NCBI GenBank assembly: GCA_022791215.1
Contig: JAAVYQ010000063.1
Span: 1-5,806, forward strand
DNA: 5,806 nucleotides
Source: Bacilli bacterium
GTDB lineage: Bacteria; Bacillota_I; Bacilli_A; RF39; UBA660
Direction of reading: 5' to 3'
Every line of letters begins with the position of its first letter. Position 1 is the stretch's first letter. A program made the translations under genes and the position numbers. A model generated the notes under the pieces. That model was not told where the DNA came from. It worked only from the letters and a program-made list of their open reading frames with translations, and did no database searches. Shown here piece by piece: positions 5,773-5,806 of the stretch.

Positions 5773-5806
5773 AATGACTACTTTTGCTGTTTAATTAAAA
5801 AATAAA

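Overview
The window is very AT-rich (by eye well under 35% GC) and carries strong Shine-Dalgarno sites and sigma-A-type promoters. This points to a low-GC Bacillota, perhaps an uncultured host-associated Bacilli or Mollicutes-related lineage; that placement is inference. The standard bacterial code fits: TGA ends the gene at 3042-3851, the Trp codons read were TGG, and TAA and TAG are also used as stops. No rRNA, tRNA, CRISPR array, insertion sequence or origin was recognised.

Layout from left to right. Bases 1-131 hold no gene and no clear terminator. A minus-strand operon runs from 3851 down to 132 with overlapping junctions. Its order is a membrane-anchored protein with a thioredoxin-like C-terminus and a CxxxC motif (3042-3851), then phosphoketolase Xfp (731-3058), then an unrecognised 204-residue protein (132-746). 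A well-formed extended -10 promoter (3881-3909) drives it. Divergently, a promoter at 3991-4019 drives a YtqA/MnmL-type radical SAM protein (4036-4947), which probably modifies U34 of tRNA and ends in a hairpin terminator that starts inside the last codons. Convergent to it is a short radical SAM protein (5081-5710, GTG start). That protein keeps the CxxxCxxC cluster motif but appears to have lost about 45-50 residues containing the SAM-binding GGEP strand.

The genes do not form one obvious pathway. Xfp is central carbon metabolism, making acetyl-phosphate from xylulose-5-P or fructose-6-P. The membrane protein may act in extracytoplasmic thiol chemistry, and MnmL in tRNA maturation. The tight overlaps tie expression of the membrane protein, Xfp and the unknown protein together, but no shared biochemical role can be read from the sequence.

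The most useful leads are the radical SAM protein lacking GGEP, the CxxxC variant of the thioredoxin-like protein, and a marked difference in third-codon-position usage. Xfp and the membrane protein use A/C-ending codons, MnmL uses T/G-ending codons, and the two remaining minus-strand genes lean to A/T-ending codons. I found no convincing evidence of a complete, previously undescribed system.
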